From contig RGAJ01000108.1 of assembly GCA_009920225.1 (NCBI GenBank), positions 1 to 6,381 of the forward strand: DNA of 6,381 bases, given 5' to 3'. Below are positions 1 through 6,368 of the stretch, piece after piece (within the stretch, counting starts at the first letter, position 1; every line of letters begins with the position of its first letter). Position numbers and translations under genes: made by a program. The DNA is from Paracoccaceae bacterium. Lineage in GTDB: Bacteria; Pseudomonadota; Alphaproteobacteria; Rhodobacterales; Rhodobacteraceae. The notes below the pieces were generated by a model, which worked only from the letters and a program-made list of their open reading frames with translations, made no database searches and was not told where the DNA came from.

Positions 1-222
1 GTCTCTGGTTTGGTTGTGACACAGGTTGACGCCGAAAGCCCCGCCGCGGCCAAAGGCATCCAAGAAGGGGATGTTATCACAGATGCGGGCCAAAAGGCAG
101 TCACGTCGGTTGACGAGTTCCAAGCGCAAATCGATGCGGTCGTGGACGCAGGTCGCCAATCGCTCTTGGTTTTGGTGCGCCGTGAGGGGCAGCCAAGGTT
201 TGTTGTTCTCAACCTTGAATAA
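1..222 (+). CDS. Do-family (DegP/HtrA) serine protease, C-terminal fragment
   Basis: This is the 3' end of a gene cut by the left edge; 73 codons precede the TAA at 220-222. The protein piece is a PDZ domain with a SGLVV carboxylate-binding-loop-like start, then AESPAAAKGIQEGDVI, the classic PDZ segment following the second strand, and an ending RREGQPRFVVLNLE that resembles the second PDZ domain closing bacterial Do-like proteases. In that family, periplasmic trimers with a trypsin-like domain and two PDZ domains degrade or refold misfolded envelope proteins. The catalytic domain and signal peptide are outside the window, so protease activity is inferred from the style of the tail only. Another PDZ protein is possible, but the conserved 'LLVLVRREG..RFV' ending favours the Do family. 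A hairpin terminator follows 16 nt after the stop. Confidence 0.85.
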   Translation, partial: VSGLVVTQVDAESPAAAKGIQEGDVITDAGQKAVTSVDEFQAQIDAVVDAGRQSLLVLVRREGQPRFVVLNLE

Positions 223-237
223 GCCAGCGTAGTGATC

Positions 238-271
238 AAAAAAAAACCCCGCCAACCGGCGGGGTTTTTTG
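238..271. terminator. Bidirectional Rho-independent terminator
   Basis: A perfect 7-bp GC stem, CCCCGCC (247-253) and GGCGGGG (258-264), encloses the loop AACC. Nine A residues (238-246) lie on the left and six T residues (265-270) on the right. On the + strand it ends the protease gene with a T6 tract; on the - strand it ends prpE with a T9 tract. The A and T runs can also pair, lengthening the stem to 13 bp. The prpE stop codon (273-275) is only two bases from the T run, so both convergent genes share this one element. Confidence 0.93.
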
Positions 272-272
272 T

Positions 273-2162
273 TTATTTGGCGTAGCCTAATGTTTGCAAC
301 GCGTCGCGGATTTCATCCAAAATCGCCGGATCATCAATAGTTGCCGGCATTTTGAATTCTTGGCTATCTGCGATTTTGACCATAGTCGCCCGCAGGATTT
401 TGCCCGAACGCGTTTTGGGCAAGCGGTTCACAACAACCGCCAATTTGAACGCCGCAACGGGGCCGATTTGATCGCGCATCATCTTGACGCATTCTTTGAC
501 GATTTCGTCATGCGGACGATTGACGCCCGTTGTCAGGCACAAGAACCCGACGGGCAGCTGTCCTTTCAATTCGTCGCTGACGCCGATCACGGCGCATTCG
601 GCGACGTCTGGGTGGTTGGCCAGCACTTCTTCCATCGCGCCCGTTGACAGGCGGTGACCTGCAACGTTGATCACGTCATCGGTGCGCGCCATGATATACA
701 GGTATCCGTCTTCGTCGACCATGCCCGCATCGCCTGTTTCATAATACCCCGGGAAGGTGGTCAGATAGGATTTCTTGAACCGGTCATCGGCATTCCAAAG
801 GGTTGGCAGGGTGCCCGGGGGCAGGGGAAGTTTGATCGCAATCGCGCCCAATTCGCCCGCCTTCATCGGATTGCCGCCTTCGTCCAGGATTTGAACATCA
901 TATCCGGGCATTGCGACCGATGGCGATCCGACCTTGATCGGAAGATGCTCAATGCCCAACGGGTTTGCCGCGATGGCAAAGCCTGTTTCGGTTTGCCACC
1001 AATGGTCGACCACAGGTACGCCCAACAGGTTTTGCGCCCAATAGATGGTATCAGGGTCTGCACGTTCCCCCGCCAGATACAGCGCATTCAGGCATGACAG
1101 GTCATATTTCGCCTTGTATTCGCCTTTGGGATCTTCGCGTTTGATGGCGCGGAATGCGGTCGGTGCAGTGAAAAAGCTGCGGACATTGTGTTCGCTGATC
1201 ACGCGCCAGAATGTGCCTGCATCTGGGGTGCCGACAGGTTTGCCTTCGAATACGATGGTGGTGTTGCCGTGGATCAAGGGACCATAACAGATATAGCTGT
1301 GACCAACGACCCAACCCACATCGGACGCAGCCCAGAACACATCACCCGGATCGACGTTATAGATGTTTTTCATGGTCCAGTTCAATGAAACCAAATGGCC
1401 GCCTGTTGGACGCACAACGCCCTTGGGTGCGCCTGTCGTGCCAGAGGTATACAGGATATAGGCGGGATGGTTGCCTTCGACCATAACGCAGTCTGCGGGC
1501 GCTACGCCGTCCTGCACAGCGTACCAATCATAATCGCGGCCGTCGATCAAGGGGGCCGTGCATTGTTCGCGCTGTAGGATGATGACCGTTTCGGGTTTAT
1601 GTGTGGACAGTTCAATCGCACCGTCGATCAAGGGCTTGTATTCAACGACGCGGTTTGGTTCCAGCCCGCAGGACGCGGCCAAGATCGCCTTTGGTTTGGC
1701 GTCGTCGATGCGCACGGCCAATTCGTTGGCGGCAAAGCCACCGAACACGACCGAATGCACCGCACCGATGCGTGCGCAGGCCAACATGGCGACCAAGGCT
1801 TCGGGAACCATGGGCATGTACACGATCACGCGGTCGCCTTTGGTGACGCCTTTGGCAACCAAAGCCCCCGCAAGATGCGCAACCTTGTCCTTTAATTCGG
1901 CATAGGTGATTTTGTCTTTTGCGCCGGTGATCGGGCTGTCATAAATGATTGCCGTTTGATCCGCACGTCCGTTTTCGACATGGCGGTCAACGGCGTTATA
2001 ACAGGTGTTGACCATGCCATCTGTGAACCATTCGTACAGCGGTGCGTTGGCATCGTTCAAGGCTTTGGTTGGAAATTTATCCCAGTCGATCGCGCGAGCG
2101 GCGTCCAACCAGAAGGCTTCTGAATTATCTTTTGAGCTTTGGTAAACCTCGCGGAATCCCAT
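273..2162 (-). CDS. prpE: Propionyl-CoA synthetase (propionate--CoA ligase) PrpE
   Basis: This 629-residue member of the acyl-CoA synthetase (ANL) superfamily activates propionate with ATP and CoA through a propionyl-adenylate to propionyl-CoA, in the cytoplasm. Visible motifs are the P-loop YTSGTTGAPKG (238-248), WWQTETG (388-394), YETGD (474-478), the hinge and C-terminal entry around ARTDDVINVAGHR (492-504), and PKTRSGK with K588, the catalytic lysine that is acetylated in Acs/PrpE enzymes. The length and the 'HWWQTETGFAI' context fit PrpE better than acetyl-CoA synthetase (about 650 aa), though some overlap in substrate use is common. I chose ATG 2160-2162 rather than the TTG seven codons upstream because GGAGGAG sits 6 nt before it. 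No prpBCD or propionyl-CoA carboxylase gene is visible nearby, so the downstream route cannot be read here. The gene ends at the shared terminator. Acetyl-CoA synthetase is the main alternative. Confidence 0.9.
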   Translation of the reverse strand: MGFREVYQSSKDNSEAFWLDAARAIDWDKFPTKALNDANAPLYEWFTDGMVNTCYNAVDRHVENGRADQTAIIYDSPITGAKDKITYAELKDKVAHLAGALVAKGVTKGDRVIVYMPMVPEALVAMLACARIGAVHSVVFGGFAANELAVRIDDAKPKAILAASCGLEPNRVVEYKPLIDGAIELSTHKPETVIILQREQCTAPLIDGRDYDWYAVQDGVAPADCVMVEGNHPAYILYTSGTTGAPKGVVRPTGGHLVSLNWTMKNIYNVDPGDVFWAASDVGWVVGHSYICYGPLIHGNTTIVFEGKPVGTPDAGTFWRVISEHNVRSFFTAPTAFRAIKREDPKGEYKAKYDLSCLNALYLAGERADPDTIYWAQNLLGVPVVDHWWQTETGFAIAANPLGIEHLPIKVGSPSVAMPGYDVQILDEGGNPMKAGELGAIAIKLPLPPGTLPTLWNADDRFKKSYLTTFPGYYETGDAGMVDEDGYLYIMARTDDVINVAGHRLSTGAMEEVLANHPDVAECAVIGVSDELKGQLPVGFLCLTTGVNRPHDEIVKECVKMMRDQIGPVAAFKLAVVVNRLPKTRSGKILRATMVKIADSQEFKMPATIDDPAILDEIRDALQTLGYAK

Positions 2163-2278
2163 GACGCACTCCTCCGTATGCAATGGTATGGCATGCGTTT
2201 ACCCTTGTTGGCCCTCTTGGGGCAAGTATTTTACCTGCGCCCCCTTGACGCTGTTGGCGATAACATCGCGGTTTGAGA
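2163..2278 (-). other. Intergenic leader of prpE with candidate -10 and inverted repeat
   Basis: These 116 nt separate the cyclase stop from the prpE start on the same strand. No hairpin with a T run ends the cyclase gene, so readthrough is possible. On the - strand TAAAAT (2228-2233) resembles a -10 hexamer, but I see no good -35 at 16-18 nt. Just downstream of it is an imperfect inverted repeat, TTGGCCC (2208-2214) and GGGGCAA (2219-2225), 6 of 7 pairs around TCTT, in a position an operator could occupy. Both calls are weak; prpE may have its own promoter here. Confidence 0.25.
2169..2175 (-). promoter_or_regulatory. Shine-Dalgarno sequence of prpE
   Basis: GGAGGAG on the - strand lies 6 nt upstream of the ATG at 2162. 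It is a near-perfect anti-16S match and fixes the start there rather than at the in-frame TTG at 2183, which would place this ribosome binding site inside the coding region. Confidence 0.85.
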
Positions 2279-3598
2279 TCAGAATTGTGAATAATAGGAA
2301 ACTTGATCACGCCCGTTTCGTTTCGCCGTATAAAGCGCGGTATCAGCCTGTTCCAAGATCTCCGAATTGGCATAGCTGATCAGACTGGTGGGGTCATAGC
2401 GGCTGACCCCGATTGAAATCGTGATTGAACCGGTGATCGCGTCAAGCTTCATCTTGCGCACCGATTTGCACAGGCGATCCGCCAATCGCTTGGCATCGCG
2501 TTCTTTGATATCAGGCAACAGAATGACAAATTCTTCACCCCCGATCCGCGCGACCAGATCCGATGCCCGAACGGTTGATTTCAACGTTTCTGCCACCGCC
2601 ATCAAAACGCTATCGCCTGCAAAATGGCCGAACGTGTCATTCACCTGTTTGAAATGATCAATATCAATCATCAACGCCGTCACCGACCCGTTTTTGGATT
2701 TCGCAATGTCGCACAAATGGTGCAGATGGGTCATGGCATAGCGGCGATTGAACAACCCCGTTAACGTATCTGTCACCGCTGCATAAAGCCCGATTTGGTT
2801 CGATCTGCGCAGCGCGTCATTGGTGTCTTTGGCCCGCCAATGGAGCGTTAATCGATGCAAGACATCACTGTCTGTATCGTTGTTGACGATGACATCATCT
2901 GCCCCCAATTCAAGGGATTCAAACGCGTTGTGACGATGCATCTGCCCGTATACACATAAAATTGCGGCATAGCGCGTGTTGGGATGGGCGCGCAGATCTA
3001 ACAATGTGTTCGCTGTACGCTCGCCCAAGTCTGTGTCGTCAATCACCACGGCATCAATCTTTTTGCGTGCAAGGGTGGTTTGAAAATCTTCTGGGGTTTG
3101 CAGATCAAATGCAAATGGCGCGCCTGCGTTTGAAATTTGTTGCAAGACGGGGGGCAAAGTCTGTGCGCGCGTCACCACATAGCAGTTTTTTCGATGGCTG
3201 AACGTGTCATTGGCCTCGTTAAATCCCAATGCGCGATTCGTTCCTTCGCGCAGTTTTAATTCCCGCGCTGCATGGTGTCTGCGGATCATGGCCCTGATAC
3301 GGGCCACCAATTCGCGTTTATGGGCAGAGACATGCATACGATCTTCGATAATATGACCCAACGAAAATCGAGGTGTATGCGCGTCGCATTCAATCGCCAA
3401 AGCGGGAATATTTGCTGTATTTACAAGGTCGATTCCGCAGTCTGCCGAGGGCGTCAGCACCAAGCAATCATACTGATCTTCGATGTTTGGGCGGGGCAGA
3501 GGCGCGATGGTGACACGAAACAAGGTCTCTTGCAGGCGGTCCGCATAAGTGGACACATCTGCCGCGTCAGAGCCGATCAAAAGTACATGTCCCGACAT
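2279..3598 (-). CDS. PleD-like diguanylate cyclase (REC-REC-GGDEF)
   Basis: This 439-residue protein has the layout of PleD: two receiver-like domains (about 1-115 and 137-255) and a GGDEF domain (about 270-439). It should condense two GTP into c-di-GMP in the cytoplasm. The catalytic motif is GGEEF (353-357); metal-binding D312, guanine-contacting N320 and D329, and the segment VTDTLTGLFNRRY (275-287) are intact. RASD (344-347) is an RxxD product-inhibition site at the PleD spacing. The receivers are degenerate. The first has GSD instead of an acidic pair and T49 where the phospho-accepting Asp should be. The second keeps an Asp (D187) but lacks the acidic pair (T143, R144) and the conserved Lys. 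I preferred ATG 3596-3598 over the TTG at 3622 because of an AAGG 9 nt upstream and because MSGHVLLIG starts directly at receiver strand beta-1. There are no membrane segments. It is transcribed divergently from the DUF3572 gene. Confidence 0.9.
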   Translation of the reverse strand: MSGHVLLIGSDAADVSTYADRLQETLFRVTIAPLPRPNIEDQYDCLVLTPSADCGIDLVNTANIPALAIECDAHTPRFSLGHIIEDRMHVSAHKRELVARIRAMIRRHHAARELKLREGTNRALGFNEANDTFSHRKNCYVVTRAQTLPPVLQQISNAGAPFAFDLQTPEDFQTTLARKKIDAVVIDDTDLGERTANTLLDLRAHPNTRYAAILCVYGQMHRHNAFESLELGADDVIVNNDTDSDVLHRLTLHWRAKDTNDALRRSNQIGLYAAVTDTLTGLFNRRYAMTHLHHLCDIAKSKNGSVTALMIDIDHFKQVNDTFGHFAGDSVLMAVAETLKSTVRASDLVARIGGEEFVILLPDIKERDAKRLADRLCKSVRKMKLDAITGSITISIGVSRYDPTSLISYANSEILEQADTALYTAKRNGRDQVSYYSQF

Positions 3599-3674
3599 GG
3601 GTTGCTGCCTTTTTGGTTGCAAGTTTCTTTAAATTTTACTGAATTGGGTTAACAAAACCTTTCGATGGGAAAAA
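3599..3674. promoter_or_regulatory. Divergent promoter region between cyclase and DUF3572 genes
   Basis: These 76 AT-rich nt separate two genes that point away from each other, so both promoters should lie here or in the coding starts. A TTAA-N7-TGAA element at 3629-3643 is one base off the CtrA consensus TTAA-N7-TTAA, and another TTAA lies at 3649-3652. TTGCAA (3617-3622) with TGAATT (3640-3645) at 17-nt spacing is a poor sigma-70-like pair on the + strand. The promoter role follows from geometry; the individual boxes are uncertain. Confidence 0.45.
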
Positions 3675-3956
3675 ATGATGACACCTGAGGCAGCAGAAAC
3701 CTATGCATTGTCAGTTTTGACATGGTTGGTGGGCCAAGACGATTTGATCGGAATATTCATGGGGTCAAGCGGCGCAAGCATTGACGACATTCGCGAAAAT
3801 GCACAATCGCCTGAATTTTTGGGCGCAGTTCTAGACTTTGTTTTGATGGACGACGCTTGGGTGCTGCGCTATGCATCTGAACTATCACAAAAACCCGAAC
3901 ATATGATGCAGGCGCGAATGGTGCTGCCTGGTGGACAGGCGGTACATTGGACATGA
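3675..3956 (+). CDS. DUF3572 family protein
   Basis: This is a 93-residue acidic, helical protein with no signal peptide or membrane span. The pattern of an N-terminal 'AETYALSVLTWLV' helix, 'DDLIGIFMGSSGASIDDIR' (22-40), and 'SPEFLGAVLDFVLMDDAWVL' (45-64) matches my recollection of DUF3572, a small alphaproteobacterial family of unknown function that is often found beside PleD-type cyclase genes, as here. There are two adjacent ATGs (3675 and 3678); the weak GGGA at 3667-3670 is better spaced for the second, so the true start may be 3 nt later. Its stop TGA (3954-3956) overlaps the start of the following phosphatase as ATGA, implying translational coupling. No catalytic motif is evident. Confidence 0.8.
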   Translation: MMTPEAAETYALSVLTWLVGQDDLIGIFMGSSGASIDDIRENAQSPEFLGAVLDFVLMDDAWVLRYASELSQKPEHMMQARMVLPGGQAVHWT

Positions 3957-4660
3957 CACAGATGATTTTGGATGTTGACGCGTTGATTTTTGACAAGGAT
4001 GGAACCTTGTTTGATTTCGGCGCAACATGGAACACCTTTGGCAAGCGGATCATCACCGCCTTGGCCGAAGGCGACCCTGCGCTGGAACAACGTTTGGCCG
4101 CTGCGACGCATTACGATTTGGCGGCTCAGGCCTATTTGCCGACATCGCCTGTGATTGCGGGGACAAACCGCGAAGCGGTGGAATTGATCGCGCCGTTTTT
4201 GCCGCATCATACGTTGGATGAGTTAGAAAAAAGCCTGATGCAGATGACCTTTGAGGTGCCGCAAATCGAAGTGGTCCCGCTGCGACGGTATTTCGAACGC
4301 CTGCATGAAATGGGCAAAAAAATTGGTGTTGTGACGAATGACACCGAACGCGGGGCGCGCGTGCATTTGGAACGTGCGAATTGTTTGACGATTGCAGATT
4401 TTGTCGCAGGATATGACAGTGGCTATGGGGCAAAACCCGCCCCCGATCCGCTGTTGGCCTGTGCGCGGTCCTGTGGTGTTGATCCCACGCGCTGTGCCAT
4501 GGTGGGCGACAGCACCCATGATCTGCGCGCAGGACGTGCCGCAGGGATGACGACAATTGGCGTGCTCACGGGGATGGCCCTGCGCGAAGAATTGGTCCCC
4601 TTTGCCGATCTGGTGTTAGACGACATTGGCGAAATTCCAGCGCTTTTAAAGGTTTCCTAA
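3953..4660 (+). CDS. HAD-superfamily hydrolase, phosphoglycolate phosphatase-like
   Basis: This is a 235-residue haloacid-dehalogenase-fold phosphatase. All four motifs are present: I, FDKDGTL with nucleophile D14 and acid/base D16; II, VVTND with T128; III, K161 in GAKPAPDP; IV, GDSTHD (185-190) with Mg-binding D186 and D190. An alpha-helical cap lies between motifs I and II (about 22-105), the subfamily I layout of phosphoglycolate phosphatase (Gph). A small phosphorylated metabolite is the expected substrate; which one cannot be told from sequence, since Gph-like enzymes are promiscuous. I chose ATG 3953 because it overlaps the upstream stop (ATGA) and has AGGCGG about 10 nt before it; ATG 3962 is also possible, and the TTG at 3947 is less likely. 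The gene is coupled to the DUF3572 gene and lies 93 nt upstream of the methyltransferase. Confidence 0.88.
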   Translation: MTQMILDVDALIFDKDGTLFDFGATWNTFGKRIITALAEGDPALEQRLAAATHYDLAAQAYLPTSPVIAGTNREAVELIAPFLPHHTLDELEKSLMQMTFEVPQIEVVPLRRYFERLHEMGKKIGVVTNDTERGARVHLERANCLTIADFVAGYDSGYGAKPAPDPLLACARSCGVDPTRCAMVGDSTHDLRAGRAAGMTTIGVLTGMALREELVPFADLVLDDIGEIPALLKVS

Positions 4661-4672
4661 TCTCGCAGTGCA

Positions 4673-4700
4673 AATGCGACGCATTCCGTCGGTATCCGAC
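4673..4700. promoter_or_regulatory. Two tandem 13-nt dyads upstream of the MttB-family gene
   Basis: AATGCG-A-CGCATT (4673-4685) is a perfect inverted repeat around one base. Two bases later GTCGG-TAT-CCGAC (4688-4700) is a second perfect one, which extends by TCC/GGA (4685-4687 and 4702-4704) if A4701 is bulged. Neither is followed by a T run, so a simple intrinsic terminator is unlikely. They lie 54-81 nt before the ATG, where a DNA-binding regulator or an RNA hairpin could act. No family of regulator is suggested by the sequence. Confidence 0.35.
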
Positions 4701-4742
4701 AGGATCACAAACGATCTGTGCGATTTTCTGATGCCAAGCAAA

Positions 4743-4747
4743 AGGAG
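4743..4747 (+). promoter_or_regulatory. Shine-Dalgarno sequence of the MttB-family gene
   Basis: AGGAG within AAAAGGAG lies 6 nt before ATG 4754. It selects this start over the in-frame GTG at 4718, which would add 12 residues (MRFSDAKQKENA) unlike the basic N-terminus expected and has no such site before it. Confidence 0.85.
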
Positions 4748-4753
4748 AACGCC

Positions 4754-6313
4754 ATGTCAGAGCCCCAACAAAAACGTCGCCGCAGCGGTGGCCGCGCAGG
4801 CAACACATCGCGCCGTGGGACAGAGATTATTGATCAAATGCCATGGCGGTTGCCGATTAATATCGATCGACCGATCGAACCGCTAACCCCTGAGGGTGTC
4901 CAAGCGGTGCACAATGGCGCGATGGCGATTTTGGAAAATATTGGCATCGAAATCCTGAACCACGAAGCGCTTGAGGTCTTTCGCAAAGCGGGTTGCACCA
5001 TAAACGGTGAAAACGTACGAATGGGGCGCGATTTTGTGATGGAAATGATCGCACTTGCGCCTAAACAATTTGAAATCACGCCGCGCAACCCGGATCGCAA
5101 ATTGATCGTTGGTGGCGATTATATCCTGTTTGGCAACGTGTCCTCGCCCCCCAACTATTGGGACATGGAATTGGGGCGCAAAGTGCCCGGCACGCGCGAA
5201 ATGTGTCGTGATTTATTGAAGCTAAGCCAATATTTCAACTGTATCCACTTTGTGGGCGGCTATCCTGTTGAGCCTGTCGATGTGCATGCAAGCGTCCGGC
5301 ATTTGGATGTGTTGTACGACAAACTGACCCTGACGGACAAAGTTGCCCATGCCTACAGCCTTGGGGCTGAACGGGTTGATGACGTGATGGAAATGGTGCG
5401 CATCGCAGGCGGTCATAGTCACGAAGAATTTGAATCAGGTCCAAAGATGTACACCAACATCAATTCGACCTCGCCGCTCAAGCATGACATTCCGATGTTG
5501 GATGGCTGGATGCGTTTGGCGCGCCGCAATCAGGCCTTGATTGTTACACCCTTTACCTTGGCCGGCGCAATGGCCCCCGTCACCATGGCAGGCGCGGTTG
5601 CGCAATCCTTGGCCGAAGGGTTGATTGCGGTCGTTTTGGCGCAATTGGTGCGCCCCGGCGCGGCCTGTGCCATTGGGACGTTTACATCGAACGTTGATAT
5701 GAAATCGGGTGCCCCCGCCTTTGGGACGCCTGAATATATGCGGGCGACACAAATGACGGGGCAATTGGCGCGGTTTTATAATCTGCCACTGCGGTCATCG
5801 GGCGTGTGTGCGGCCAACGTGCCAGACGGTCAAGCCATGTGGGAAACGTCAAATTCGATTTGGGCCGCGGTCCAATCCGGCACCAACCTTGTGTATCACG
5901 CGGCGGGATGGTTAGAGGGCGGTTTGATCGCAAGCCCCGAGAAATTCGTGATGGATTGCGAAATCTTGCAACAAGTTCAACGCTATATGGAACCTGATGT
6001 CATTGGAACCAGCCCCGAACATATCGCGCTTGATGCGATTGCCGAGGTTGGGCCAAATGGTCATTTCTTTGGCATCCAGCACACCCAAGATCGGTATGAA
6101 ACGGCCTTTTATCAACCGTTCTTGTCGGATTGGAAAAACTACGAAGCATGGGAAGCAGGTGGTGCAATATGGACACCTGAGCGCGCGCATACGATCTATA
6201 AAAACATCGTCAATAACTTTGAAGCGCCGCCAATGGACGACGCGATCCATGAGGAATTGAAAGAATTTGTGGCACGCCGCAAGGTCGAAGGGGGCGCGCC
6301 TACGGATTTCTAG
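4754..6313 (+). CDS. Trimethylamine methyltransferase (MttB) family protein, non-pyrrolysine
   Basis: This 519-residue protein belongs to the MttB superfamily, TIM-barrel enzymes that move a methyl group from a tertiary or quaternary amine to the Co(I) of a small corrinoid protein in the cytoplasm. Supporting segments are the N-terminal 'LTPEGVQAVHNGAMAILENIGIEI' region (44-67), 'TSPLKHDIPMLDG' (239-251), the glycine/alanine-rich 'TPFTLAGAMAPVTMAGAVAQ' (265-284), and 'LPLRSSG...VPDGQAMWET' (345-365), the region where archaeal MttB carries pyrrolysine. Here this region is read by sense codons with no internal TAG, so the enzyme belongs to the non-Pyl branch, whose known members act on glycine betaine (MtgB), proline betaine (MtpB) or carnitine (MtcB). 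The substrate cannot be told from sequence. Residues 7-22 form a basic, glycine-rich tail. The stop is TAG. A new gene with its own ribosome site starts 55 nt later, possibly the corrinoid protein or another pathway gene. Confidence 0.9.
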   Translation: MSEPQQKRRRSGGRAGNTSRRGTEIIDQMPWRLPINIDRPIEPLTPEGVQAVHNGAMAILENIGIEILNHEALEVFRKAGCTINGENVRMGRDFVMEMIALAPKQFEITPRNPDRKLIVGGDYILFGNVSSPPNYWDMELGRKVPGTREMCRDLLKLSQYFNCIHFVGGYPVEPVDVHASVRHLDVLYDKLTLTDKVAHAYSLGAERVDDVMEMVRIAGGHSHEEFESGPKMYTNINSTSPLKHDIPMLDGWMRLARRNQALIVTPFTLAGAMAPVTMAGAVAQSLAEGLIAVVLAQLVRPGAACAIGTFTSNVDMKSGAPAFGTPEYMRATQMTGQLARFYNLPLRSSGVCAANVPDGQAMWETSNSIWAAVQSGTNLVYHAAGWLEGGLIASPEKFVMDCEILQQVQRYMEPDVIGTSPEHIALDAIAEVGPNGHFFGIQHTQDRYETAFYQPFLSDWKNYEAWEAGGAIWTPERAHTIYKNIVNNFEAPPMDDAIHEELKEFVARRKVEGGAPTDF

Positions 6314-6355
6314 GCCGTTCATCATTTCCTAATCGTTTTGCGTCACAACCCCAAC

Positions 6356-6361
6356 AGGAGG
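6356..6361 (+). promoter_or_regulatory. Shine-Dalgarno sequence of the right-edge gene
   Basis: AGGAGG is a consensus ribosome binding site, 7 nt before ATG 6369. Its strength and spacing are the main reason to call a new gene at the window edge. Confidence 0.8.
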
Positions 6362-6368
6362 ATCCCGA

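Noticed and set aside
294..1097. Two open frames of 117 and 147 codons on the + strand opposite prpE.
   Set aside because: They lie fully antisense to a clearly coding gene, show no recognisable domain, are rich in His/Arg/Gln in the way antisense frames are, and have no ribosome site that I can see.
1599..1905. Overlapping open frames on the + strand opposite the N-terminal half of prpE.
   Set aside because: Several frames are open at once over the same stretch, which is a by-product of codon bias in prpE; the sequences resemble no protein family.
4053..4556. A 167-codon open frame on the - strand opposite the HAD gene.
   Set aside because: The + strand frame carries all four HAD motifs; the antisense product is low-complexity in Arg, His, Pro and Ser with no recognisable motif.
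4661..4753. A possible cobalamin riboswitch before the corrinoid-dependent methyltransferase gene.
   Set aside because: The gap is 93 nt, too short for the full element of about 200 nt, and I see no B12-box-like sequence; only two short dyads are present.
5912..6325. A 137-codon open frame on the - strand opposite the end of the MttB-family gene.
   Set aside because: It is a shadow of a strongly supported gene; it has no identifiable domain and no ribosome site.
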